A stretch of DNA of 33,712 nucleotides from Gammaproteobacteria bacterium (GCA_021773395.1 JAJFKB010000023.1:1-33712), one strand, 5' to 3'. Positions 8,380 through 18,093 are shown, counted from the first letter of the stretch. Made by a program: numbers and translations. Notes: a model not told the origin generated them from the letters alone.

Positions 8380-8406
8380 TAAAGTTTCTAAAAATCACGC
8401 CGATAC
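8380..8406 (+). promoter_or_regulatory. Sigma-28 (FliA) promoter of flagellin
   Basis: TAAA (8380-8383), then exactly 15 bases, then GCCGATAC (8399-8406). This matches the sigma-28 consensus TAAA-N15-GCCGATAA in 11 of 12 defined positions. It lies about 97 bases before the flagellin ATG and marks fliC as a late flagellar gene. Confidence 0.85.
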
Positions 8407-8502
8407 TTCTAGCGCATGGGCGATATTTCGTCTTTTCAATAACCACTTTCATCGGTCGCCTTAAATTTTGGCAAAAGACCGTAAGAAAGCAGGAGAAATA
8501 AA

Positions 8503-10335
8503 ATGGCACAGGTAATTAACACCAACATTGCGTCGTTGAACGCACAACGAAACCTAAATGCTTCACAAAGCCAATTGAACACGTCACTGGAACGTTTGTC
8601 TTCCGGTCTGCGTATTAATAGCGCGAAAGATGATGCTGCCGGCTTGGCAATTTCATCACGATTCACCACTCAGATTAATGGCTTAAACCAGGCTATTCGA
8701 AACGCAAACGACGGTATTTCACTGTCGCAAACCGCTGAAGGTGCATTAGACTCCAGTGGTGATTCATTGCAGCGTATCCGCCAGCTGGCCTTGCAATCAG
8801 CTAACTCTACCAACTCTGCTTCTGATCGGGCAGCATTGAATGCTGAGGTACAGCAATTGCTGTCAGAGATTGACCGCGTTGGGCAAACAACTCAGTTTAA
8901 CGGAACCAATATTCTGGATGGCAGCTTTTCATCAGCGCAATTTCAGGTGGGCGCGAATGCCAACCAAACGATTAACGTATCGGTTGCGGGTGCTACCACC
9001 GACATCCTTGGTGCCTATCAGGTTACAAGCTCGGCAGTCACCACAAGCGCCTTTGATGGTTCAGGGTTCACTATAAATGGCGTTGAAGTGGGTGTATCTG
9101 CGGCCACCTCCGCAGCCGGGGTCACTGCAGCCAGTGCTGCCGCAAAAGCCACAGCCATTAACTCAGTATCAAACCAAACAGGGGTTACGGCAACCGCCAC
9201 CAATACGGTGACAGGTATCGCTAGCGTACCAGGCTCCTCGCTCGCTAACGGCTCGTTAACAATTAATGGTATTTCTGTTGGCGCAGTTGCAAAAGCAACC
9301 GATGGCAGCGCAGTTACACAAGGACGCAACGCTCGAGACGCAATCAATGCTGTTAGTACTCAATCCGGAGTAACTGCTACTGCTGATGCTTCGACTGGAG
9401 TACTGACCTTAACTGCATCGGATGGGCGTGATATAACCTTGGCAGGAACCAGTGCTCAAGCAGTAACAGACATCTTTAACGCAACCGGTTTAGATGCGGC
9501 GACTGAAACCAATCCAACCGGGCAGGATTCTGAAACTATTACGTTCACAAACACCTCCGCCGCTACCGCAGGCACAGTCACCGCGCTAGAATTGGTTAAT
9601 GGAGATAACATTACAATTGATGGTATCACCTATGAATTTGATACCGGTGATGGTGTCACAGGGTCTAATGTCGCAGTTGCAATTACAGCAGGGGCATTTA
9701 CGGCAACTCAAGCTGCTGACGCGCTTGAAGCCGAAATAAATGCACAACAGCTACTCGGAACAACAACTGCAACAGCTGCTAATGTTGCGGGTGTTCTAAC
9801 AGTCACTAACGCAAAAGTTGGTGCCTACGATTTAGCTTCAACAGATAATCAAGATACAGATACTGTTATAGCAATCGCTTCTGTTACAACGGGAACAAAT
9901 GCGGCTGGCGCAACAGCGGTGCAAAACCTTGGTACTCTAACGCTCAGCTCTGCTTCCAACTTCACTCTCGGTGGTGCTGACTTGGCTTTTGGCGGATTAT
10001 CAAGCTCCTCACCCACACTATCCAAGCTGAACACGGTTGATATTTCAACCGTAGAGGGAGCGAACAGCGCCATCTCAATACTGGACGGAGCACTGAGCCA
10101 GGTCAACAGCATTCGAGCTGATCTGGGTGCGATTCAAAGTCGATTTGAGTCCACCATTTCCAGCTTAAGCACCACCGCTGAAAACCTGAGTTCTGCAAGG
10201 TCACGGATTCTGGATGCGGACTTTGCCGCTGAAACGGCTGCACTGACTCGTTCGACGATTCTGCAGCAAGCTGGCATTTCAATTCTGGCGCAGGCCAATG
10301 CGTTACCACAGCAAGTATTGTCACTGCTGCAGTAA
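8503..10335 (+). CDS. fliC: Flagellin, filament subunit
   Basis: This secreted protein polymerises into the flagellar filament. The 610 residues show the conserved N-terminal D0/D1 ([39 protein letters not shown], residues 1 to about 150) and C-terminal D1/D0 ([18 protein letters not shown], ending [10 protein letters not shown], about 530-610). Between them lies a long Ala/Thr/Val-rich surface region with repeated 'flagellin IN' style units: FTINGVEVG near 188, LTINGISVG near 250 and [10 protein letters not shown] near 367. AGGAG lies just before the ATG at 8503. The protein is longer than a minimal flagellin (about 270-300) because of this exposed insert. It is the first gene of the late block and the only flagellin in the window. 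Confidence 0.96.
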   Translation: MAQVINTNIASLNAQRNLNASQSQLNTSLERLSSGLRINSAKDDAAGLAISSRFTTQINGLNQAIRNANDGISLSQTAEGALDSSGDSLQRIRQLALQSANSTNSASDRAALNAEVQQLLSEIDRVGQTTQFNGTNILDGSFSSAQFQVGANANQTINVSVAGATTDILGAYQVTSSAVTTSAFDGSGFTINGVEVGVSAATSAAGVTAASAAAKATAINSVSNQTGVTATATNTVTGIASVPGSSLANGSLTINGISVGAVAKATDGSAVTQGRNARDAINAVSTQSGVTATADASTGVLTLTASDGRDITLAGTSAQAVTDIFNATGLDAATETNPTGQDSETITFTNTSAATAGTVTALELVNGDNITIDGITYEFDTGDGVTGSNVAVAITAGAFTATQAADALEAEINAQQLLGTTTATAANVAGVLTVTNAKVGAYDLASTDNQDTDTVIAIASVTTGTNAAGATAVQNLGTLTLSSASNFTLGGADLAFGGLSSSSPTLSKLNTVDISTVEGANSAISILDGALSQVNSIRADLGAIQSRFESTISSLSTTAENLSSARSRILDADFAAETAALTRSTILQQAGISILAQANALPQQVLSLLQ

Positions 10336-10356
10336 CACTAGGTCAATTGTGATGAC

Positions 10357-10386
10357 GAAGCCAAAGGGAATGAGTTCTTTGGCTTC
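10357..10386 (+). terminator. Stem-loop after flagellin gene
   Basis: Perfect 10-bp inverted repeat GAAGCCAAAG / CTTTGGCTTC with a 10-base loop, starting 21 bases after the fliC stop. No long T run follows, so it may act as an RNA-stabilising hairpin or attenuator rather than a full terminator. This would help keep flagellin mRNA more abundant than flaG. Confidence 0.6.
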
Positions 10387-10425
10387 CATTACAAGCTTAA
10401 TACGAATGGATAATAGGTGAACGTT

Positions 10426-10815
10426 ATGGTAATTCAGCTTAACAATACCACCTTGCCTACTTCGAACCAGGTTCAGAAACCAGCAGTACAGGAAGTAACC
10501 GGCAAGGATGTAGCGGTAAATGCAACGGTTAATAGTAACCCCGTTGAAAACCAGACGGAAGCGTCAGTAACCGAGCAAAAGGTACAAACGGAAGAATTGG
10601 AAATTACTGTGAACAACATCAATGATTTTGTTCAGAATATTCAACGCAGTATTCACTTCAGTGTTTCCGAAACATCCGGGCGTACCATCATCGAGGTTTA
10701 TGATTCTGAAACGGATGAGTTGATACGGCAAATTCCCTCTGAAGAGGTGCAGCGTATTTCAGAGGCGATCGCTGACCAGGTTAAAGAAGGCTTGTTTGTA
10801 AAAACCAACATTTAA
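10426..10815 (+). CDS. flaG: FlaG family flagellar protein
   Basis: This small protein (129 residues from the ATG at 10426) belongs to the FlaG family, found between flagellin and fliD in polar flagellates; loss in other species changes filament length. The N-terminal 60 residues are low-complexity and polar. The conserved C-terminal part (about 60-125) has VNNINDFVQNIQRSIHFSV, then IIEVYDSETDELIRQIPSEEV, the family signature. AGGTGA stands 5 bases before the ATG at 10426. An in-frame GTG at 10417 is possible but is less well placed, since it overlaps that site. The gene lies between fliC and fliD, its usual place. Confidence 0.9.
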   Translation: MVIQLNNTTLPTSNQVQKPAVQEVTGKDVAVNATVNSNPVENQTEASVTEQKVQTEELEITVNNINDFVQNIQRSIHFSVSETSGRTIIEVYDSETDELIRQIPSEEVQRISEAIADQVKEGLFVKTNI

Positions 10816-10947
10816 AGGACTGTTGGAACGATATTGTTGCCCATAGGAAAGATCACTGTTGTTACGCGTTTGGAACTCGGGTGATTTTTCCTTAGGCAAC
10901 CGCTTAAGTTGGGCTTATTAAACCCTTAATGAGATACACGAGAAAAC

Positions 10948-10963
10948 TGGCAAGAAATCTGCA
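10948..10963 (+). promoter_or_regulatory. Sigma-54 promoter of fliD
   Basis: TGGCAAGAAATCTGCA keeps the invariant GG and GC of the -24/-12 elements exactly 10 bases apart and differs from TGGCACG-N4-TTGCW at two positions. It sits 69 bases before the fliD ATG. Near-identical sequences precede flgB and flgA. Confidence 0.75.
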
Positions 10964-11031
10964 TATTATTAGCATGAAATTCAGCTAATCCGCTCGAGAT
11001 AATAATCGGGCACAGGTAACCAGGAATTAAC

Positions 11032-12471
11032 ATGGCATCAGTCACTTCACTCGGCGTCGGCTCAGGATTGGATCTAGGATCAATCTTGCAGCAACTAGTT
11101 GAAGCAGAGCGTGCTCCAACAGCCAACAGACTAGACCTGAAGGAAGCAGAAACTCAGGCCTCCATCTCGGCATTTGGTTCCTTTAAAAGTGCGTTGTCGG
11201 ATTTTCAAACCACCCTTAAAGATTTAGAATCCTTGTCGGAGTTTCAGGGTCGTTCAGCGACGTCCAGTGACGATGATATTTTTACGGCTACATCGAATAG
11301 CACCGCTGCTGTCGGTGTAACCGATATAAATGTACTAAATTTGAGCGCAGCGCATAAACTGGTTACCGGCAATTTTGCTACCCCGGACACCGTGATCGGC
11401 ACCGGTAGTTTGGCTATTGAGGTCGGTGGCAGCTCCTATAACATTACTATTGCTGATGGCTCCGTTAGCGAAATCAAAGATGCTATCAATAGCTCCAACG
11501 CTGGTGAAAAAGTCACTGCCAGCATTATTACCGTTGACGATGGCAGCGGCGGCACGGTCTCCAAGCTGGTTCTTAACGCCAAGTTTACCGGTGCCAGCAA
11601 CGCCATTGAAATTACGGTGACGGACGACGATGCCGTTAATAACGACGCATCCGGCTTGTCACAGCTGTTTTATGTGGATGGCGATGCGAACAATCAGCTT
11701 ACGGAACTGGAAGCAGCAACAGATGCCAGAATCACTGTTGATGGGTTCACTGTCAGTAGCGCCACTAACGAATTTGTAGACGCTATCGATGGCGTGACTA
11801 TTTCCGCCATTGCGCCATCCGTAGACCCCATAAACAACCCACCGGAAACCCTGACGGTCGAGCTCAACAAAACAGCAGTACAAGGAAAGGTTGCTTCCTT
11901 TGTCACTGTGTTTAATGCATTGAAAGACACCATTAACCTACTCTCGGATTACAATGCAGAAACCGGCGAAGCAGGCTTGTTAAATGGCGATGCCACTATA
12001 CGCACCGCCGAAGCACAAATTGAGAGAATTCTGTACAACTCGATCAGTGAACCGGATGGCATTTACACTAATCTGGCCCAGTTAGGTATCACTACGGGTG
12101 AAAAGGGTAAGCTTTCAATCGACCAGGATACGCTCAACGCGGCAATAGACAGTAATTTTAACGACGTAGGAGATCTATTTGCTGGCAACAACGGCGTCGC
12201 CGAACAACTCAATGATTTGGTAACCGGATTTCTTTCAACTACTGGAATTATCAGTGTTCGCGAAGATGGCTTTGATGCAACACTCGAAGAAATTTCCGAT
12301 GATCGCATCGACCTGCAGAGACGTCTTGCCGCTATTGAAGAAAGAACCCGGCAACAGTTTGCCGCACTTGACATATTAATTGGCAAATTAAATTCAACTG
12401 CCAGCTTTTTAACTCAACAACTGGCTAACACTAACAGCATCACCAATCGAAACAATTCAAATAATAATTAA
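11032..12471 (+). CDS. fliD: Flagellar filament cap protein FliD (HAP2)
   Basis: FliD forms the cap at the filament tip and guides flagellin folding and insertion. The 479 residues begin with the family N-terminus MASVTSLGVGSGLDLGSILQ and have coiled-coil-forming segments at both ends (about 20-75 and 415-465; ending ILIGKLNSTASFLTQQL). The variable middle carries the LNLSAAHKL and GSLAIEVGG strands of the FliD_N region and a C-terminal FliD_C region beginning about residue 230. Length is typical. AGGA stands 7 bases before the ATG. The gene is preceded by a sigma-54 promoter and followed 17 bases later by fliS, so fliD-fliS-fliT form one operon. Confidence 0.95.
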   Translation: MASVTSLGVGSGLDLGSILQQLVEAERAPTANRLDLKEAETQASISAFGSFKSALSDFQTTLKDLESLSEFQGRSATSSDDDIFTATSNSTAAVGVTDINVLNLSAAHKLVTGNFATPDTVIGTGSLAIEVGGSSYNITIADGSVSEIKDAINSSNAGEKVTASIITVDDGSGGTVSKLVLNAKFTGASNAIEITVTDDDAVNNDASGLSQLFYVDGDANNQLTELEAATDARITVDGFTVSSATNEFVDAIDGVTISAIAPSVDPINNPPETLTVELNKTAVQGKVASFVTVFNALKDTINLLSDYNAETGEAGLLNGDATIRTAEAQIERILYNSISEPDGIYTNLAQLGITTGEKGKLSIDQDTLNAAIDSNFNDVGDLFAGNNGVAEQLNDLVTGFLSTTGIISVREDGFDATLEEISDDRIDLQRRLAAIEERTRQQFAALDILIGKLNSTASFLTQQLANTNSITNRNNSNNN

Positions 12472-12488
12472 TTTTAGAGGATAATTCC

Positions 12489-12911
12489 ATGAATGACCGA
12501 CATGCCATTAGACAATATCAGAACGTAAATACTCAATCCGGTGTGGTCGACGCAAATCCTCACCAGCTTATTGCGATGCTGATTAATGGTGCGCTCACCC
12601 GTTTGTCCAGTGCCAAAGGCTGTATTGAACGAAAAGATTTTGCAGGCAAAGGGGAGCAGCTGGGCAAAGGTATTGATATCATCAGCGGTTTGCAGGGATG
12701 CCTGGATATGGACGCCGGCGGAGATATCTCTTCAAACCTAAACGCGCTCTACGACTACATGGTGCGCCGCCTGACCCAAGCAAGTCTGAGCAACGATATG
12801 CAAATTGTCGATGAGGTTATCGTTCTCTTAAGGGAAATTAAAACCGGTTGGGAAGGTATCCCGGAAGAATTTCATAATCAAACATCTCCCACCACGGTTG
12901 CTGCACTGTGA
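12489..12911 (+). CDS. fliS: Flagellin export chaperone FliS
   Basis: FliS is a cytoplasmic, all-helical chaperone that holds flagellin monomers unfolded until export. The 140 residues include the family features YQNVNTQSGVVDANPHQLIAML near the N-terminus, GALTRLSSAKG, and the C-terminal helices LNALYDYMVRRLTQASLSND and EVIVLLREIKTGWEGIP. Length is normal (about 125-140). An AGAGGA site precedes the ATG. The last codons overlap the start of the next gene by 4 bases (GTGA), indicating translational coupling. Confidence 0.95.
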   Translation: MNDRHAIRQYQNVNTQSGVVDANPHQLIAMLINGALTRLSSAKGCIERKDFAGKGEQLGKGIDIISGLQGCLDMDAGGDISSNLNALYDYMVRRLTQASLSNDMQIVDEVIVLLREIKTGWEGIPEEFHNQTSPTTVAAL

Positions 12912-13234
12912 GACTGGATACAGCCGTCAGCAGCAAACGTCATTCCAGGTGGCTGGCGATTATTAGCGCCAGTCAGGCGCTGCTGGATGCAGCGCAGCAG
13001 TCAAAGTGGACGGACTTGCCGCTGCAGGCGGAATATCGGGATAAACTGATACGCGAATATTTTTCGTCACCAATAACTGTCGATAACGCGCTTGAACTGC
13101 AGGGTCAGATAAAGCAGATTCTGGCTATGGATGAACAAATTTTAGGGCTGGCACGCAAAGAGCAGGAAGGCACTCAACTCCTACTTAGAAGCCTGACAAA
13201 AGGTGCCAGTGCCATTAAAGCCTATCAAGCATAA
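12908..13234 (+). CDS. fliT: FliT-like flagellar chaperone
   Basis: The 108-residue, helix-rich protein starts with GTG overlapping the fliS stop codon. FliT-family proteins are poorly conserved chaperones for the cap protein FliD, and in enterics they also repress FlhDC. The position after fliD-fliS, the size and features such as LLDAAQQSKWTDLPLQAEYRDKLI and the terminal helix support the call. The sequence itself is too divergent for certainty. FlhDC is not expected in a sigma-54-dependent flagellate, so only the chaperone role is likely. Confidence 0.7.
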   Translation: MRLDTAVSSKRHSRWLAIISASQALLDAAQQSKWTDLPLQAEYRDKLIREYFSSPITVDNALELQGQIKQILAMDEQILGLARKEQEGTQLLLRSLTKGASAIKAYQA

Positions 13235-13296
13235 CCGTTGAAGGGAGGCACACTGGGCGCCCCGCCCCTCTCCGGCAAATTCCTTAATAAAGTCTT

Positions 13297-14535
13297 CTAA
13301 CGAATAAAGTTAAACAGTGAAAGATTGCTGATTTGCGTAAAGGTTTTCTGTGTTGCCTCAAGAATAAAACTCTGTAGAGACAAGCGGCTAATCGCATCGG
13401 CATAATCGAGATCTTCAAGCTCAGACAATAGTTCACGCCCCATCAACTCCAGATTATCATTATTCGCTAAGGTTTCATCGATAACATTCAGGCGACTACC
13501 CACCTTAGCCCGCGTTTCCAGCAGATTATTCAGTGCATTGTCCAGACTATTAAGCCCGTCAGAGACCAGCTCTCCCAGGGTGACATTATTTGTAGTTCCC
13601 TCAAGACCCAACATCAGTGTTTCAATGGCCGTAAACATATCCTGCTTTTGTTTTGGCAAGCTAACCAGGTCGATGGTATCACCATTACCAGGCGTCCCGG
13701 ACAGGTCCACTCTGACGCCTTCAAATTCGATACCCTCATCAGGCGAATAGGGTACGTTGAGCAAAGGTGCTGAGGGGCTGCCTCCTGAAATGACACTGGT
13801 ATCCGACACCCGTGTCACCGTATAGGTAGGAACCGGCCCGGTGGTATCAAATGTTATGGTCGCCCCATCCGGATGGAATTCGTCAAAAAGTTTTTGATCA
13901 ATCACAGCCTGGTTATCTACGGCCAGCGTTCCGCTATTCCCTGCATTGGGCAACGCACTGAAGTTTAGCGGTTGATCCATATCCATGAACAACCCCTGTC
14001 CAGAATCTGAAACCGCTACATCAATACTATCGGCAATTTTGATAAACAGCTGACCTGCGTCTCCCTGAAAGTTATATCCGCCGGTGCCACTGGCGACAAT
14101 GGGCTGTATACCTGACTGAAACCCACCAAAAATAAACTGATCATTTGAATCCCTGGTATTCGCTAGCGCCACCAATTGTTCCAAACGCTGCTTAATCTCA
14201 ATAGCAATCGTCTGCCGGTCATCTAATGTCATCGCACCATCGCCCGACTGTACGGTCAATTGACGAATGCGCTGAATAGCCTCTTCCATACCATCCAGGG
14301 TAGACTCTTCCAGCCGCAAGCGCCCTTCTGCAATGGCCGCATTGCTCGCATATTGCTGGGTACGCGCTAACTGTTGATTGACCGATAATATCTGCGCAGA
14401 AGCAATAGGATCATCGGCTGGCGTTTCAATGCGTTTGCCTGACGCCACTTGTTTTTGCAAATCGTTGAGGCGGGCCTGATTATCCAAAACACCTCGCAAA
14501 CTGGTCAGGAAAAACTGCTGAGTTGATAATCGCAT
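13297..14535 (-). CDS. flgL: Flagellar hook-filament junction protein FlgL (HAP3)
   Basis: FlgL forms the second of the two junction rings between hook and filament. The 412 residues have a flagellin-like N-terminus (MRLSTQQFFLTSLRGVLDNQ, QVASGKRIETPADDPIASAQ) and a flagellin-like C-terminal helix region (ARLRLQ-type ends; SRLSLQSFILEATQKTFTQI). The surface-exposed middle (about 150-300) is variable. Length is normal for gammaproteobacteria. It starts 6 bases after flgK and is the last gene of the flgB-flgL operon. It converges on fliT with a 62-bp gap in which no strong terminator is clear. Confidence 0.94.
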   Translation of the reverse strand: MRLSTQQFFLTSLRGVLDNQARLNDLQKQVASGKRIETPADDPIASAQILSVNQQLARTQQYASNAAIAEGRLRLEESTLDGMEEAIQRIRQLTVQSGDGAMTLDDRQTIAIEIKQRLEQLVALANTRDSNDQFIFGGFQSGIQPIVASGTGGYNFQGDAGQLFIKIADSIDVAVSDSGQGLFMDMDQPLNFSALPNAGNSGTLAVDNQAVIDQKLFDEFHPDGATITFDTTGPVPTYTVTRVSDTSVISGGSPSAPLLNVPYSPDEGIEFEGVRVDLSGTPGNGDTIDLVSLPKQKQDMFTAIETLMLGLEGTTNNVTLGELVSDGLNSLDNALNNLLETRAKVGSRLNVIDETLANNDNLELMGRELLSELEDLDYADAISRLSLQSFILEATQKTFTQISNLSLFNFIR

Positions 14536-14541
14536 CAGTCA

Positions 14542-16557
14542 TTAACCTCCGACGGCATTTAACAAGGTATCGAACAACGATCGCGCTACGGTAATTACCT
14601 GTGCTGAAGCGCCATAAGCCTGTTCGAGTTCGATTAACTTAGCTGCTTCCTCATCCAGATTCACTCCCGAAACATCGTCTCTATGTGCCTGAGATTGTTG
14701 CAACAGGGTTTCACTCGCCTGCAAATTAAATCGCGCTTGACTGGCGTCTACACCTACCTGCTGCAATAGCTGTCCATAAGCACCCTGTAAAGTCGTCTGT
14801 CCGTTATTTAAAACCCCGGTTGTTTGTAACGAAGCCATAGCCAAGCCGTTACGGCTATCCTGATAGCCACCGGTATTAAAATCTACAGTAAAGGTATCAC
14901 CCGCCTGTGGCTGCCCACTAATTTCCAGGTTAATACCAAACCCAGCGGGCAAGATTGCGTTAGCCGGAGATGGTGGAAAAGTTAATCCGGTTTGCGGAGG
15001 TGCCAAAGCAACCGGCACCGGCCCACTATTATCCAAAACATCATAGGTAGTAGCACTGGTAAACCGAATAATCAAAGGTGGACTCAATTGTCCCGGCGTG
15101 GTACTGAATAAGGCGCCACTGGTATCGGTCACCTGACCCGGACCCACCGTACCGGTTCCAAGATTATTCAGGTTAGCGCCTGTACGCACGGGTGCCGCTA
15201 AAGCAATCGATTCGGGTCGATCAATCACTAGCGCAATCTCTTTTGCGCCATTGTTTGTCGGTTTCAATATAAAACTATCGCCCGCCACAAAATTCCCTGA
15301 CGTCCGACTCAGCGCAACACTTAAACCATCAAAGGTCAATGCAGCGGGCAAGCCACCGATAGTGCCAGTTAAAGCAGGATCTATCGCTGCGTTGGTCTTA
15401 CCATCACTCAGGCGAGTCACTGTATAATTGGTGGCTGATGAAAAGCTAAGTCGATAATCACTGGTTGTCAGCTCGGCAAGATCTGAAACCGACACGGCAA
15501 CGACCTGATCCAGCGGTATAGAATTACTACTGGAATTAATGGTTCGTGCTGCAATGGCACTGACACTGTTAATTTCAGAAAAGAAATTACCACCGAGATT
15601 ACCTTCAAGATCCATACCTAATCGATGCTGCTGGTTAACGGTTTCACTAACCGCCAACGCAATACGCCCCAGCGAGTTGGTCGCCTCAACCATTGAGCCA
15701 CTGCGCAATTGCAGCAGACCACCTAATATTCCACCCGTCAGCTCATTATTGAGTTTTGTGACAGTGCCATTGGCCAGAACACCCAATTGAGGGACTTGTG
15801 GATCAAATTCAGAGGGAGACGTTACCAGTGTTAAAGCTTCTCCGCCCAGCACAATGGCCTGCCCACTACCGACAAAAACGTTCATAGCGCCGTCATTTTG
15901 CTCAATGGTACTGATACTCACTAGTTCCGATAACTCTTTCAGCAGCCGGTCACGATGATCCAACAGGTCATTTGGCTGATTACCAAATCCCGATCCGGAC
16001 TGCTCAACAATGGAACGATTAACCTCCGCTATCTGGTCAGACAATCCACCAATTTCACTGACTGAAGCGGCAATCAGCTGATTCATCGTTTCAGTTTGTC
16101 GCGACAGTTCTGCCTCAATGGCGTGGAATTTGTTAACCATATTCTGCGCTTCCGCCAGAAACACCTGACGCGCAACAATGGAGGTAGGATCGTCATTGGC
16201 CGCTTGCATCGCGGTATAGAACCGATCCTGATTGCTTGTTAATCCGGTATTGCTATCGGAAAACAAAAAATCCAGGCGATCCAGATTATTACTTATGGTT
16301 TCAACCTGTTTAAAGGCGGACGTATCACTGCGTAGCTGAGTGATAATAAACTCATTAACCGACCGCCGCACACCATCCAAATCCACACCTGTTCCCAGAT
16401 AAGAACCACCGAGAAACTCAGCATTGCGGGTCGCCTGGATATTAATCTGGCGGCTATACCCCTCATTCGTTGCATTGGCAATATTGTGTCCGGTCGTACT
16501 CAGCGCCCGTTGGTGGGTAATGAGCCCCGATAGTGCAATATTCAATAAATCAGGCAT
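14542..16557 (-). CDS. flgK: Flagellar hook-filament junction protein FlgK (HAP1)
   Basis: FlgK forms the junction ring directly on the hook. The 671 residues begin MPDLLNIALSGLITHQRALS and carry the rod/hook signature TTGHNIANATNEGYSRQ near residue 22. A coiled-coil D1 follows (about 90-210; DHRDRLLKELSELVSISTIEQ), then a long variable middle. The C-terminus has GVNLDEEAAKLIELEQAYGASAQVI, the usual axial-protein ending. It is somewhat longer than the enteric protein (about 550) because of beta-rich inserts in the middle, each resembling YRLSFSSATNYTVTRLSDG-type units. It lies between flgJ (16 bases upstream) and flgL. Confidence 0.95.
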   Translation of the reverse strand: MPDLLNIALSGLITHQRALSTTGHNIANATNEGYSRQINIQATRNAEFLGGSYLGTGVDLDGVRRSVNEFIITQLRSDTSAFKQVETISNNLDRLDFLFSDSNTGLTSNQDRFYTAMQAANDDPTSIVARQVFLAEAQNMVNKFHAIEAELSRQTETMNQLIAASVSEIGGLSDQIAEVNRSIVEQSGSGFGNQPNDLLDHRDRLLKELSELVSISTIEQNDGAMNVFVGSGQAIVLGGEALTLVTSPSEFDPQVPQLGVLANGTVTKLNNELTGGILGGLLQLRSGSMVEATNSLGRIALAVSETVNQQHRLGMDLEGNLGGNFFSEINSVSAIAARTINSSSNSIPLDQVVAVSVSDLAELTTSDYRLSFSSATNYTVTRLSDGKTNAAIDPALTGTIGGLPAALTFDGLSVALSRTSGNFVAGDSFILKPTNNGAKEIALVIDRPESIALAAPVRTGANLNNLGTGTVGPGQVTDTSGALFSTTPGQLSPPLIIRFTSATTYDVLDNSGPVPVALAPPQTGLTFPPSPANAILPAGFGINLEISGQPQAGDTFTVDFNTGGYQDSRNGLAMASLQTTGVLNNGQTTLQGAYGQLLQQVGVDASQARFNLQASETLLQQSQAHRDDVSGVNLDEEAAKLIELEQAYGASAQVITVARSLFDTLLNAVGG

Positions 16558-16573
16558 AACTTTTATCCGAAGA

Positions 16574-16963
16574 TTAGAGGCTTATATCAATTTCTGGAGT
16601 ATCAGCGTCTATTAACTGCTGATTCTCTGGAAGATAAGCACTCAGCTGTTTTACCAACGAGTCCGCAAGCCCGATGCCCTTACCCTGGGAAAGCGTCAGG
16701 CTCATTTGGTTATCAAACATATCCCGATAAAACCGGGATTCCTCACTATCAAAATAGCTATCCTTGGCAAAAGCTTCATTGGCAGCACGCATACTTTTGA
16801 GTGCGATACTGATAAATATGGATTCAAATTGTCCCGCTAACTCACGCAGCGCACCGGTATCGTTGTTTTTTGCAGAGTGACGCAACTTATCAAGCCCAGC
16901 GAGATCCGTGTAAACCTGCGCCTGTGAAAGCGAAGAATTGGCGTTGCTTAAGCTACTATTCAT
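16574..16963 (-). CDS. flgJ: FlgJ, rod-binding domain only
   Basis: FlgJ helps rod assembly. In enterics, vibrios and pseudomonads it has two parts: an N-terminal rod-capping domain and a C-terminal glucosaminidase (about 310 residues or more in total). This protein has only 129 residues. The rod-binding part (PF10135 type) is intact: LAGQFESIFISIALKSMRAANEAF, then YFDSEESRFYRDMFDNQMSLTLSQGKGIGLADSLVKQL. After it comes a short tail and the stop. Only 16 bases separate it from flgK, so no frameshifted hydrolase part exists. Its ATG overlaps the flgI stop codon by one base (TGATG). The peptidoglycan hydrolase must be supplied by another gene. Confidence 0.92.
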   Translation of the reverse strand: MNSSLSNANSSLSQAQVYTDLAGLDKLRHSAKNNDTGALRELAGQFESIFISIALKSMRAANEAFAKDSYFDSEESRFYRDMFDNQMSLTLSQGKGIGLADSLVKQLSAYLPENQQLIDADTPEIDISL

Positions 16964-18093
16964 CAGATCACCACTATTTCAGCTTTTAATGCGCCAGCTT
17001 GTTTGAGTGCCTCAAGAATCGCCATCAGATCTCCCGGTGCAGCACCTACCTGATTGACCGCCTGCACGATAGCGTCGAGAGAAACGCCGGGGTCAAATAC
17101 AAACATACGACTGGAATCCTGATCTATATTGATCTCTGACTGGGGGGTTACTACCGTTTCACCACCCTCCGCAAAGGCACCCGGTTGACTGACATTGATC
17201 CGCTCGCTAATAGTCACAGTTAGATTGCCGTGAGTAATCGCGGCAGGCTTGACCTTAACGTGTTTGCCTATCACGATCGTTCCGGTACGTGAGTTAATAA
17301 TGATTTTGGCACTTGCCTCGGCTGGCTGCACTTCCAGGTTTTCCAACACCGATAGAAAAGTGACCCGTTGTCCAACATCCCTGGGCGCCATTACCTGAAC
17401 TGAGGCAGCATCCATGGCCACGGCCGAACCATTACCCAACAGGTTATTGATTTTATCTGATACGCGTTTTGCAGTGGTAAAGTCAGGGCTATCCAGATTG
17501 AAAGTCAACGTATCACTGCTGGCAAAGGAATTGGGAACCAGCCGCTCTACCGTTGCACCTCCTGGAATGCGACCAACACTGGGCACATTCACAGTAATTC
17601 GTGAACCATCGGCTCCAGCAGCGCCAAAACCGCCCACTACCAGATTTCCCTGGGCAATCGCATAAACCTGGTTATCCAGTCCTTTTAAAGGTGACGCTAT
17701 CAAAGTACCGCCGCGTAGACTCTTGGCATCGCCCAGAGACGATACAGTGACATCAATTTTTTGCCCCGGCTTAATAAAGGGACTCAACTCGGCATGAATG
17801 GTCACCGCTGCCACATTTTTTGATTTGGGGTCGACATTTGCCGGAATGATCACGCCAAATTGCGCCATCATGTTTCTAAACGTCTGTTTGGTGAAAGGCG
17901 TTTTATCACCGGTACCGTCAAGGCCGACCACCAATCCATATCCAATCAGCTGGTTAGTTCTAACGCCCGCCACTGAAGTAATATCTTTTAACCGCTCTGC
18001 CAGTGCCAAAGGTGCCTGGAGGACCAACAGTGCTGTCAGGAATGAAATACCCAGTCTTTTCATCAAATCGCCCTGCATTGCTGTATTGCTCAT
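16963..18093 (-). CDS. flgI: Flagellar P-ring protein FlgI
   Basis: FlgI is a periplasmic protein that builds the P ring around the rod in the peptidoglycan layer. After a Sec signal peptide ([20 protein letters not shown], cleaved near LALA) the mature part starts [20 protein letters not shown]. It continues with [18 protein letters not shown] and ends [20 protein letters not shown], all strongly conserved. I choose the ATG at 18093 (376 residues) because GGAG stands at proper distance before it and the reading starts 22 bases after flgH. An ATG at 18063, exactly at MKRLG, also has an AGGG site and would give a more standard signal peptide. The open frame reaches 18219, but that part overlaps flgH. 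Confidence 0.93.
   Translation of the reverse strand: MSNTAMQGDLMKRLGISFLTALLVLQAPLALAERLKDITSVAGVRTNQLIGYGLVVGLDGTGDKTPFTKQTFRNMMAQFGVIIPANVDPKSKNVAAVTIHAELSPFIKPGQKIDVTVSSLGDAKSLRGGTLIASPLKGLDNQVYAIAQGNLVVGGFGAAGADGSRITVNVPSVGRIPGGATVERLVPNSFASSDTLTFNLDSPDFTTAKRVSDKINNLLGNGSAVAMDAASVQVMAPRDVGQRVTFLSVLENLEVQPAEASAKIIINSRTGTIVIGKHVKVKPAAITHGNLTVTISERINVSQPGAFAEGGETVVTPQSEINIDQDSSRMFVFDPGVSLDAIVQAVNQVGAAPGDLMAILEALKQAGALKAEIVVI

Noticed and set aside
8360-8509. N-terminal extension of the AlkB-like protein in the open frame
   Set aside because: It covers the flagellin promoter and runs into the flagellin start on the other strand. The protein starting at 8359 already has family length.
13235-13296. 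Strong bidirectional terminator between fliT and flgL
   Set aside because: The G/C-rich stretch can form only interrupted pairing and no T run is present, so I did not call it.
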